In this document: positions 7,365 to 14,591 of the stretch, one piece after another | How the letters are laid out: the number at the start of each line of letters is the position of its first letter | Position numbering within the stretch: position 1 is the stretch's first letter | From: DAOTUL01 sp034437435 | GTDB lineage: Bacteria; Chloroflexota; Anaerolineae; Aggregatilineales; Phototrophicaceae | Direction of reading: 5' to 3' | Assembly: GCA_964417785.1 (NCBI GenBank) | Contig: CAYQJO010000053.1 | Location: 1 to 21,001 of the forward strand | DNA length: 21,001 nucleotides | The notes under the pieces: model-generated | What the model saw: only the letters and a program-made list of their open reading frames with translations | What the model was told of the DNA's origin: nothing | Database searches by the model: none | Made by a program: the position numbers and the translations under genes

Positions 7365-8867
7365 CTACAACATGTTATTAACATTTCGCTTCGCCCGACC
7401 CAGAACAACCTGCCCCGTCTGACCGTTGACCAGTGCGGTACGCATATCACCGTCGGCTTCGTGGAGTGTCGCCACCCATACCGGCAGCAGCAGCAGCCGG
7501 AACCACATTTGCTGGACGTTGGTGAAAACGCTGATGATGACCGATCCTGTTGAGACCCCGCTGTGGCGTTGGCGCATCGCATCCGCAACACACTTACGTG
7601 CCTGGATAGACGCGGTGTCGAAGTCCAGGCTGTAAATCTCGGCGGGATAGGTCGCCAGCAGTTCGGGCCGGTAGGCTTCGGCAGCGGTGAAATCAAAATC
7701 GTCCAGGCGGCTCGTCAGATGCGATGAGGGTGATTTGGCGGCACAGATAGCGATGTTGTGCGCCATATCACCCAGGCGGGTCGCCTCGTAGACCTGCTGC
7801 AGTCCGATTTCCCACGTTGGATCGTGTGAGCGATCAATGCGGCGAGTGACCTGCACGGCTGCATCGAACACCCAGTACGGCAGATAGACGCCTTCAAGCG
7901 TGGCCCGCGTGACCCGGTTGTTCTGGAACAGCCCCATGATCTTCTCCGAAATGCCGCCCAGCCGCGCCTTGATAGCGTCACCGGCATCTTTGCGGCTGAC
8001 TTTAAAGCCGACCACACCGTCCGGTTGCTGGAAAGACTCCAGGACATCGCGCTCTATGACATGGTTCGAGCCGCAAAAGGGGCAGTGCAGCGACAGCTTG
8101 CGGGCCGTTATGGTCCGCTCTGCGCCGCAGCTTTCGCACTGTAGCAGGCGCTCCCCCACCACCCAACGGACCGGCTGCGCCCGTCGCTGTAACAGCGCCG
8201 CCGTTAGCATATCGCTGCCACCCGCCGGGGTTACGGCAGCTTTCTCACTGTAGCCACACGAATCGCAGACCACCAAACCGGTGACTTCATCCGTCGCCAG
8301 ATTGGGCGAGCCACACTGCGGACAGCGCAGATTGTGCGTCTCGGTCGCCACTGCGCCGCCAGCCTGCCGCAGCTCCGGCTCAATATGAGGATTCAAGACA
8401 TCGGCGGTGGCGTCCAGTTTGCCGTTCAGAATCATCATCTCGCGGATTGCCCCCACATGGCCCGGCAGCGACGCCAGCGCATGTTCCAGATGTTCCCGCT
8501 TGAGTGCCGGATCACGCACCAGCAGAGCAATCCAGTAATGGGCATCGACAAAATACGGTTCGGACTCAAGCGCACGACGGAATGCCTGCACCGCCTGCAA
8601 CCACTCTTTGCGATGGACATGATGCTGCCCGGTCTCGTAGGCCGCCTGCGCCCAGCGATCAATCGGGTCAGGATGGTTCAAGGCATACGAGGGGCGCACC
8701 GGCTCACGCGGGCCATACCCTTCGACCGACGCTGAAGGTTGAGGGGCCGGTTTCGCCATTTTTTCACGGGGGATGGTATAGCCGCAGCGGCGGCACAGCA
8801 GGGTCTTATCCAGCACAGAAAATGTGTTTTCCGCTTTGCAGCGGGGGCAAAATGATGGAGCCAGCAT
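7365..8867 (-). CDS. TPR protein with three four-cysteine zinc ribbons
   Basis: I do not recognise a named function for this 500-residue protein. It has three zinc-ribbon motifs: Cys7/10/25/28, Cys182/185/201/204 and Cys244/247/262/265. Between the first and second, residues 70-135 form TPR-like helices (AAYETGQHHVHRKEWLQAVQAFRRALESEP). After the third ribbon, residues 275-500 form a larger conserved-looking domain (GVVGFKVSRKDAGDAIKARLG, GVYLPYWVFDAAV), which resembles the region seen in bacterial 'zinc ribbon/replication restart-like' hypothetical proteins. A hydrophobic stretch near the end (MWFRLLLLPVWVATL) could touch the membrane. The ATG at 8867 has AGGA 8 bases upstream; the alternative ATG at 8873 is too close. 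It follows the HtrA gene by 58 bases on the same strand. Confidence 0.75.
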   Translation of the reverse strand: MLAPSFCPRCKAENTFSVLDKTLLCRRCGYTIPREKMAKPAPQPSASVEGYGPREPVRPSYALNHPDPIDRWAQAAYETGQHHVHRKEWLQAVQAFRRALESEPYFVDAHYWIALLVRDPALKREHLEHALASLPGHVGAIREMMILNGKLDATADVLNPHIEPELRQAGGAVATETHNLRCPQCGSPNLATDEVTGLVVCDSCGYSEKAAVTPAGGSDMLTAALLQRRAQPVRWVVGERLLQCESCGAERTITARKLSLHCPFCGSNHVIERDVLESFQQPDGVVGFKVSRKDAGDAIKARLGGISEKIMGLFQNNRVTRATLEGVYLPYWVFDAAVQVTRRIDRSHDPTWEIGLQQVYEATRLGDMAHNIAICAAKSPSSHLTSRLDDFDFTAAEAYRPELLATYPAEIYSLDFDTASIQARKCVADAMRQRHSGVSTGSVIISVFTNVQQMWFRLLLLPVWVATLHEADGDMRTALVNGQTGQVVLGRAKRNVNNML

Positions 8868-8925
8868 GGTCATATTCCTTCCACATGTCTGACTCCATCT
8901 TAACGGTATTCAGCCACCAGAAGTG

Positions 8926-10155
8926 TCAAGGATTGTCGCAGTCTCGCGGCGGCGCGACACCGCCATCGGGACGTCCACGCAGTGTCAGCGGCACATCGAA
9001 GGTCTCGTCGTCGCGCACCACCAGCAGCGTGACCGTGTCGCCGGGGCGAGTATTGATAACCAGATACGACACCAGTTCGTCCATGTTGCCGATGAAATTG
9101 CCGTCCACCGCCACGATGATGTCGCCGCCAGCACACACCGAGTTCCCGCGCACACTGCGGCGCTGATCGCCACCAACCAGACCCGCTTCATCAGCCGGTG
9201 AATCGGGCGTTATCCCTCGGACCAGCACACCGGCCTCCACCGGCAAGCCCAGCGGCTCACGCAGCGCAGCCACACCTAGTTCCGTGCGTTCGGTCGATAT
9301 GCCCATCCAGGAATAGGCGACCTCACCGTTTTCGATCAACTCCGGCACCACCCGACCGACGGTATTGGCGGGAACGGCAAACCCGACACCCTGGAATATG
9401 CCAGTCTCCGAACTGATAGCCGTATTCACACCGATCACCTGCCCGCGACTGTTGAGCAATGGGCCGCCGCTGTTGCCGGGGTTGATGTCGGTATCCACCT
9501 GGATGATGTTAGGATTCTGGAAACCGGGCGCAACCGTGTTATCGATCAACTCAGCGGAGCGTAACTGGCGTCCCAGGCCACTGATGATGCCGACCGTCAT
9601 CGAACTGCTGAGACCGAAGGGGTTGCCGATGGCGATGGCTCGCTCGCCCACATGCAGCATATCCGAGTCGGCCAGTTCCAGCGGTAAAAGCCGTGTCAAC
9701 GGCACATCGACCTGAATCACGGCCAGATCGCTGTAGACATCTTCCCCGACAAGGCTGGCTCCCGTGACGTAACCATCGTTGAACGTCACCAGGATTTCTT
9801 CGGCGTTATCGACGACATGGGCATTGGTGATGATATGGCCGTTGCGCCCCCAGATGAAGCCAGAGCCGCGTGCCACATCGGTGAAGCCAGTCGGCCCGCC
9901 AATGCGAATCTCTACTTCGATATTGACGACCGATGGCGCAGAGCGTTCATAGATGTTGGTCAGCAGCAGATATTCTGCATCAGCATCAACCACAACGGTA
10001 TCCGGAACCAGGGTCGGCAGTTCCTCCTCATTGTCCTGCACATAGGCGACCGGCAGCACCTCCAGCGCGGTCTGCGAACGGGTCAGGCTGGTCGGTTCTG
10101 CCGTCTCTCCGCCACAGGCCGCCAGCAGCAGGATCAGGATCATCAATTTACGCAT
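8926..10155 (-). CDS. HtrA/DegP-like trypsin-type serine protease with PDZ domain, predicted lipoprotein
   Basis: This is a cell-envelope protease that degrades or refolds damaged exported proteins. The N-terminus MRKLMILILLLAACGG carries a lipobox (LAAC), so Cys14 should be lipidated and the enzyme tethered outside the cytoplasmic membrane. The trypsin-like S1C domain spans about residues 65-280, with catalytic His113 (TNAHVV), Asp143 (YSDLAVI) and Ser229 (NPGNSGGP). A single PDZ domain (about 300-395) includes GITPDSPADEAGLVGGD and GGDIIVAVDG, separated by a short loop (RRSVRGNSVCA) common in some HtrA-like proteins. The ATG at 10155 was chosen because it starts the signal peptide; the longer frame would run into dnaJ. 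It lies 13 bases after the dnaJ-type stop, so the two are probably co-transcribed as a protein quality-control unit. Confidence 0.9.
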   Translation of the reverse strand: MRKLMILILLLAACGGETAEPTSLTRSQTALEVLPVAYVQDNEEELPTLVPDTVVVDADAEYLLLTNIYERSAPSVVNIEVEIRIGGPTGFTDVARGSGFIWGRNGHIITNAHVVDNAEEILVTFNDGYVTGASLVGEDVYSDLAVIQVDVPLTRLLPLELADSDMLHVGERAIAIGNPFGLSSSMTVGIISGLGRQLRSAELIDNTVAPGFQNPNIIQVDTDINPGNSGGPLLNSRGQVIGVNTAISSETGIFQGVGFAVPANTVGRVVPELIENGEVAYSWMGISTERTELGVAALREPLGLPVEAGVLVRGITPDSPADEAGLVGGDQRRSVRGNSVCAGGDIIVAVDGNFIGNMDELVSYLVINTRPGDTVTLLVVRDDETFDVPLTLRGRPDGGVAPPRDCDNP

Positions 10156-10168
10156 TATCAACGACTTT

Positions 10169-10939
10169 CTACTGTTCGATGGACCACCGGAGTTGACGCA
10201 CCAGTTCAACCTGTTCAGGACTCAGGCTGCGCGGTACGGTAATCAACGCACGCACATACAAATCGCCGTAATCGCCGTCACTGTTCATCAACGGCATTCC
10301 TCTGCCCCGAAAGCGAAACCGCTGTCCGGATTGCACACCGGGCGGCACCTTCATAATCACCGGTCGCGCCAGCGTCTCCACTTCGATTTCACCGCCCAGC
10401 AGCGCGGTGAACATATCAATCTTGACTTCCGTGTTGAGATCAACCCCATCGCGCACAAAGCAGCGGTCAGGTTCCACTTCAACCAGCAGATACAAATCGC
10501 CCGGATCGCCGCCGTCGGGGCTGGCCTCACCTTCACCGATCAAATGCAGGGTGTGGCCGCTGGCCGCACCCGGCGGTATGGTCACATTGAACTTGCGCTC
10601 CCCTTTGACCACATGGCGCTCAGTACCGTCATAGGCTTCCTGGAGCGATATTTGTAGCGTTTGCTCCACATCCTTCCCGCGTGTGCGGCTGCGCGGACGC
10701 GGATTCCTGACCTGCCCGTTCTGGCCGCTGCGCTTCACCCGGTCATAACGGGCACGCTTGACCGGGTTACTCAACGTCGCGTAAGCTTCGCTGATGAGTT
10801 TAAACTTGGCCTCTGCCTGCGGATCGTTAAGATTGGCATCTGGATGATGAACCTTTGCAAGGCGACGATATGCATTCCGAATCTGATCCAGATCCGCCTT
10901 GCGGCTTACACCCAGCGTCTCGTAATAATCCTTTGCCAT
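10169..10939 (-). CDS. DnaJ C-terminal domain protein (type B J-protein, CbpA-like)
   Basis: This is a co-chaperone that stimulates DnaK ATPase and delivers clients. The J domain covers residues 4-70 with the invariant HPD at 32-34 and the helix IV segment SEAYATLSNPVKRARYD. A short basic linker (about 70-90) replaces the usual Gly/Phe region. There is no CxxCxGxG zinc finger, which makes it type B. The substrate-binding C-terminal domains follow (ISLQEAYDGTERHV, KFNVTIPPGAASGHTLHLIGEG, LYLLVEVEPDRCFVRDGVDL, VPPGVQSGQRFRFRGRGMP). At 256 residues it is a little shorter than CbpA. It is the first gene after a near-consensus promoter and lies 13 bases before the HtrA-like gene. Confidence 0.9.
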   Translation of the reverse strand: MAKDYYETLGVSRKADLDQIRNAYRRLAKVHHPDANLNDPQAEAKFKLISEAYATLSNPVKRARYDRVKRSGQNGQVRNPRPRSRTRGKDVEQTLQISLQEAYDGTERHVVKGERKFNVTIPPGAASGHTLHLIGEGEASPDGGDPGDLYLLVEVEPDRCFVRDGVDLNTEVKIDMFTALLGGEIEVETLARPVIMKVPPGVQSGQRFRFRGRGMPLMNSDGDYGDLYVRALITVPRSLSPEQVELVRQLRWSIEQ

Positions 10940-10982
10940 TCAGGCTGCCTCACGAGCGGAATCATTAACATCTTCACTACTA

Positions 10983-11011
10983 ATTTTACGATTGCTGGCA
11001 AGTGGTGTCAA
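10983..11011 (-). promoter_or_regulatory. Near-consensus sigma-70-type promoter for the dnaJ-htrA operon
   Basis: Read on the minus strand, TTGACA (11011-11006) is separated by exactly 17 bases from TAAAAT (10988-10983). This is the best promoter in the window. The start of transcription would be near 10976, giving a leader of about 37 bases before the J-protein ATG. I saw no CIRCE element (the HrcA operator) in this gap, so heat-shock control through HrcA is not supported. Confidence 0.75.
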
Positions 11012-11051
11012 CGATCTCTAAGACTGACCCAACCCCAAACTTATCCCCCGC

Positions 11052-12236
11052 CTAACCTGCAAGCGCCGCCTGCATCAACCGGAAATGTTCACGATGATGT
11101 TCGGCCAGCGACGTCAGGTGGTTGACAACGGCAGCATAGCTGGGCTTGTGTTCCAGGAATGCTGGTGGCAAAGCCCGCACCATCGCCACCGTTGCCACTT
11201 CCTCGCGCTTGAGGGCCGCGACCAGTTCGGCTGTTTTGGGATAGGCTGCCAGGATACCGGCCAGATGGGTGGGCGTGTTTTCCGGCCAACTCAGCGGATC
11301 GTTGCCAGTGCTGACCATATGCAGCCAGAACTGCCAGAAACGCATGGTCCAGATCAAATGCGCCAGATTCTCGCTGGCACTCCACTCACCGGCAGCCGGT
11401 TGTGTCGCCATCTGCGCATCCGATACGCCTTTGACCAGCGCATCCAGTTCGGCATCGACCTCGGCGTAATTGGCTTCCAGCGTCTTCGCCAGGTCTTCGA
11501 GTGTGGCGGGAAGTTCGGGTTGTGGCCGGGCTGATAGGGTCATATCGACGGTGTGCTTATCCGTGCCACGATAGAAGACCACCGGCACCGTATCGCCACC
11601 CCGGTACGGGCGCAGTGCATTCGCCAGACTGCCGAAATCGGTCACCCGCTTGCCGCCGATGCTGGTGACCACATCACCGGCCTGGATACCGGCGTTGGCG
11701 GCGGCCTGGCCTTCGACCACACCACCAACCTGCAACCCGGCACTGACCGGCACGCCCAGCGCCCGCGCCTGCTCACTGGTCAGCGGCGCGGGGAATACCC
11801 CAAGCACCGGACGCTGTATCTCACGCAGATCAAATCCGGTTTCCAGAACATGTTTCAGATTTTCCAGACCTACCTGCCACCCATGTGTAAACTGTTCACG
11901 GGCCGCATCCCACGCACTGTCCCCACCGATGCCGCTGTGCTGAATCTGAACCTGGGTGCTGCTGTTTTCTGAGCGCAGCGTAAACTCCACACGGGTAACA
12001 CTGGGCTGTCCGTGTCCGCGCCAGGTGAAGGCAATGCGCTGAGGTTCGACAACAGTGAACTGTCCAGCAGCGTAATAACCGGAGTGCCAGCCAAACAGGT
12101 AACTGCCGCCCTCGCGCAGTTCGACGCGGGTGGTATCGCAAAGCCACTGACGAAAACCGAGTTCGGTGGTCACAGCCCGATGGACCGCCGCCAGAGGTGC
12201 GTGAATCGATTCAGTGAAAATGAGAGCGTCGCTCAT
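11052..12236 (-). CDS. SRPBCC (AHSA1-like) - PDZ - DinB three-domain fusion protein
   Basis: Three domains are joined in 394 residues. Residues 1-135 resemble an AHSA1/SRPBCC hydrophobic-ligand fold (TESIHAPLAAVHRAVTTELGFRQWL, then YYAAGQFTVVEPQRIAFTW). Residues 145-235 form a PDZ domain (GLQVGGVVEGQAAANAGIQAGDVVTSIGGKRV). Residues 245-394 form a DinB-like four-helix bundle with the metal-binding histidines His293 (SENLAHL) and His380 with His384 (AEHHREHF). DinB domains usually bind a divalent metal and occur in thiol or sugar transferases. The substrate here is unknown. No signal peptide is seen, so it is cytoplasmic, which is unusual for a PDZ protein. AAGGA lies 7 bases before the ATG. 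It sits 43 bases downstream of the helicase gene. Confidence 0.8.
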   Translation of the reverse strand: MSDALIFTESIHAPLAAVHRAVTTELGFRQWLCDTTRVELREGGSYLFGWHSGYYAAGQFTVVEPQRIAFTWRGHGQPSVTRVEFTLRSENSSTQVQIQHSGIGGDSAWDAAREQFTHGWQVGLENLKHVLETGFDLREIQRPVLGVFPAPLTSEQARALGVPVSAGLQVGGVVEGQAAANAGIQAGDVVTSIGGKRVTDFGSLANALRPYRGGDTVPVVFYRGTDKHTVDMTLSARPQPELPATLEDLAKTLEANYAEVDAELDALVKGVSDAQMATQPAAGEWSASENLAHLIWTMRFWQFWLHMVSTGNDPLSWPENTPTHLAGILAAYPKTAELVAALKREEVATVAMVRALPPAFLEHKPSYAAVVNHLTSLAEHHREHFRLMQAALAG

Positions 12237-12269
12237 AACGAATTCCTTGCTGATTCAATAGTCGGTTTA

Positions 12270-12275
12270 ATTATA
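12270..12275 (-). promoter_or_regulatory. Consensus -10 box upstream of the SRPBCC-PDZ-DinB gene
   Basis: TATAAT reads on the minus strand at 12275-12270, inside the 43-base gap after the helicase gene and 33 bases before the fusion-gene ATG. No good -35 hexamer is present at 16-18 bases, since that position lies inside the helicase reading frame. It may give the downstream gene its own transcript, but this is a weak call. Confidence 0.4.
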
Positions 12276-12279
12276 GCCT

Positions 12280-14496
12280 CTACTTATCGACCCGCACCAG
12301 ATAATCCGCGTCAATCTCCTGAATACCGTGTCGTTTGTCCTCAAAGACCACATGGACCATCTCTACACCATGTTCGTTGTTGCTCTCAATAACACGCCCC
12401 AGGCCGAAAATCGGATGTTTCACCCGGTCATTGGTCTTAAAGCTGGTGGTGCCAGGGAAACGAACGATCTTGCTGCGGATTTTGTCGTTGGGCTGCCGTT
12501 TCGATGTTGACGGCTGCCAGGATGTTTGCTCACGAAAGCTGCGAATATCGGATTCGGCTGCTGCTCGCGGTGACAAACCGTCAATCAGACTGGTGGGCAT
12601 ATCGCTGATGAAGCGCGATGGCAGGTTGTTGGTGCTGTTCCCGTACAGACTACGCCGGAAGGTATAAGATAAATACCCGCGATCTATCGTGCGCGTCAGA
12701 CCGACATACATCAGACGGCGCTCCTCCGCCATGCCCTCCGGGTCTTCAAAGGAGCGCATATGGGGCAGCATCCCCTCCTCAACGCCAGTGATAAACACCA
12801 CCGGGAACTCCAACCCCTTCGCCGCGTGCAGCGTCAGCAGGGTTACGGCGTCGGCATCCGCCGCCAGCGCATCGACGTCGGAGACGAGACTCTGCTCCGC
12901 CAGGAATTCACCCAGGCTGAGTCCGTCGGCCTGGGTGCGGGCCAGCAATCCGCGCATTTCCTGGATGTTGTCTTCCCGCTCCACATACTGGTCGTCGGTA
13001 TCGCTGATCTCGCGCAGATACAGATTGTAACCGACATCGCTCATGAGGCGGTCCATCAGATTCACCAGATCGCCCGTCGCGGCAATCTCACGCCAGCGCT
13101 GGACCTGCCCGGCGAATTCGGCAAAGAGACGCGCCGACCGACCGGATAAGCTGGTCGCCTCACCGCTGACCAACCGCGACAACGCATCGTCGTAGTTTTC
13201 GCATTCGGTCGCGGCCCAATGCTGGAAGTCCTGAAGCGATTTCTTGCCGATGCCGCGACGCGGCACATTGACGATGCGGGTGAAGCTCACTTTATCGTTG
13301 GGATTGTTGACCAATCGCAGGTAGGCTAGCAGATCGCGCACTTCGCGCCGCTTGTAGAAGCCCACACCGCCGATCAGCCGGTAAGGCAAACCTTCGCGGA
13401 TGAAGGCATCTTCCAGCGCACGCGACTGGGCATTGGTGCGGTACATGACGGCAAAATCCGACCAGGTACGGTCCTCGTCGTCACACAGATCGTTGATGGT
13501 GTTCACCACCCACGTCGCTTCCATATCCTCGTTATAGCACTCTTTGACCTCGATCCTGACACCATCGCCACGATCCGTAAACAGCGCTTTAGGCGTCCGG
13601 TTGGGGTTGCGGTCGATCACAGCACGAGCCGCATTCAGCACATATTGCGTGGAGCGATAATTCTGTTCCAGCAAACAGACCTGCGCGTCGGGATAATCCT
13701 CACGAAAGCGCATCACATTGCGATAATCCGCACCGCGAAAACCATAGATGGCCTGATCCTCATCGCCGACCACAAACACGTTGTTCTGCGGCTGCCCCAG
13801 CAGTTTCACCAATCGGTACTGGGCCGTATTGGTATCCTGGAACTCATCCACCAGGACGAACTCAAACAAGCGCTGGTACTTCTCGCGTACACTATCGTTT
13901 TCTTCCAGCAGCAGCACCATCTGCATGAGCAAATCATCGAAATCCAGGGCATTGTTGTCGAGCAAAATCGACTGGTAGCGTGGATAAGCTCGCCCCACAA
14001 CTTCGCCGAAATAATCCAGGCTGGTGAACTGCGCTGGTTGGATCAACTCGTTCTTGGCTTCGGAAATCTTGCCCAACACCCGGCGCGGGTTATATTTCTT
14101 GGGATCAATGTTTAGTTCCGACAGCGTTTGCTTGATGACGGCAAGCTGGTCTTCGGTATCGTAGATGACGTAATCCGGCCCAAAAGGGGTGTTCTGGCCC
14201 TCACGCCGCAGCAAACGGGCGCACAGCGCGTGAAATGTGCCGATCTGAAGGCCAGCCACACGCCCACCCAACAGATGCCCAACCCGCTCGCGCATCTCAC
14301 CGGCAGCTTTGTTGGTAAATGTGACAGCGACAATCGAACTGGCGGGGATACCGCCCGCTTCAATCAAATACGCGATTCGATACGTCAGTCCCCGTGTCTT
14401 GCCGCTGCCGGGACCCGCCAGCACCATCACCGGCCCGGTTCCGGCAGTGACGGCTTCATGTTGGCGCTCATTCAATCCGTCCAGAAGATTCGACAT
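12280..14496 (-). CDS. pcrA: UvrD/PcrA-type superfamily 1 DNA helicase
   Basis: This is a 3'-5' ATP-dependent helicase acting in DNA repair and in removal of proteins from DNA. The full motif set is visible: Q-motif LNERQHEAV, Walker A GPGSGKT (28-34), motif Ia VAVTFTNKAAGEM, Walker B DEFQD (217-221), motif III GDEDQAIYGFRGAD, motif IV LEQNYRST, motif V LTLHAAKGLEFPVVFITG and motif VI EERRLMYVGLTR. The C-terminal 60 residues (DRVKHPIFGLGRVIES... VVFEDKRHGIQEI) match the Tudor-like, RNA-polymerase-binding tail of PcrA. Length is 738 residues, normal for PcrA. The ATG at 14496 (MSNLLDGLN) has AGGA 9 bases upstream; ATGs at 14502 and further upstream are less likely. It is divergent from the histidine kinase gene. 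Confidence 0.93.
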   Translation of the reverse strand: MSNLLDGLNERQHEAVTAGTGPVMVLAGPGSGKTRGLTYRIAYLIEAGGIPASSIVAVTFTNKAAGEMRERVGHLLGGRVAGLQIGTFHALCARLLRREGQNTPFGPDYVIYDTEDQLAVIKQTLSELNIDPKKYNPRRVLGKISEAKNELIQPAQFTSLDYFGEVVGRAYPRYQSILLDNNALDFDDLLMQMVLLLEENDSVREKYQRLFEFVLVDEFQDTNTAQYRLVKLLGQPQNNVFVVGDEDQAIYGFRGADYRNVMRFREDYPDAQVCLLEQNYRSTQYVLNAARAVIDRNPNRTPKALFTDRGDGVRIEVKECYNEDMEATWVVNTINDLCDDEDRTWSDFAVMYRTNAQSRALEDAFIREGLPYRLIGGVGFYKRREVRDLLAYLRLVNNPNDKVSFTRIVNVPRRGIGKKSLQDFQHWAATECENYDDALSRLVSGEATSLSGRSARLFAEFAGQVQRWREIAATGDLVNLMDRLMSDVGYNLYLREISDTDDQYVEREDNIQEMRGLLARTQADGLSLGEFLAEQSLVSDVDALAADADAVTLLTLHAAKGLEFPVVFITGVEEGMLPHMRSFEDPEGMAEERRLMYVGLTRTIDRGYLSYTFRRSLYGNSTNNLPSRFISDMPTSLIDGLSPRAAAESDIRSFREQTSWQPSTSKRQPNDKIRSKIVRFPGTTSFKTNDRVKHPIFGLGRVIESNNEHGVEMVHVVFEDKRHGIQEIDADYLVRVDK

Positions 14497-14591
14497 GTCC
14501 ATGCATCCTGAAAAAAATATCAATAGATGGTATGATTAGCTCAATACTATCAAAAATATGGACGATCTTCACCTGACGGGTGCGGTGCATC

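Noticed and set aside
8924..8929. TTGACA on the minus strand before the zinc-ribbon gene
   Set aside because: The best following hexamer, TACCGT, is 15 bases away and poor, so I do not call a promoter.
13645..14115. 156-codon open frame on the plus strand opposite the helicase
   Set aside because: It is antisense to conserved helicase motifs and has no ribosome site or domain of its own.
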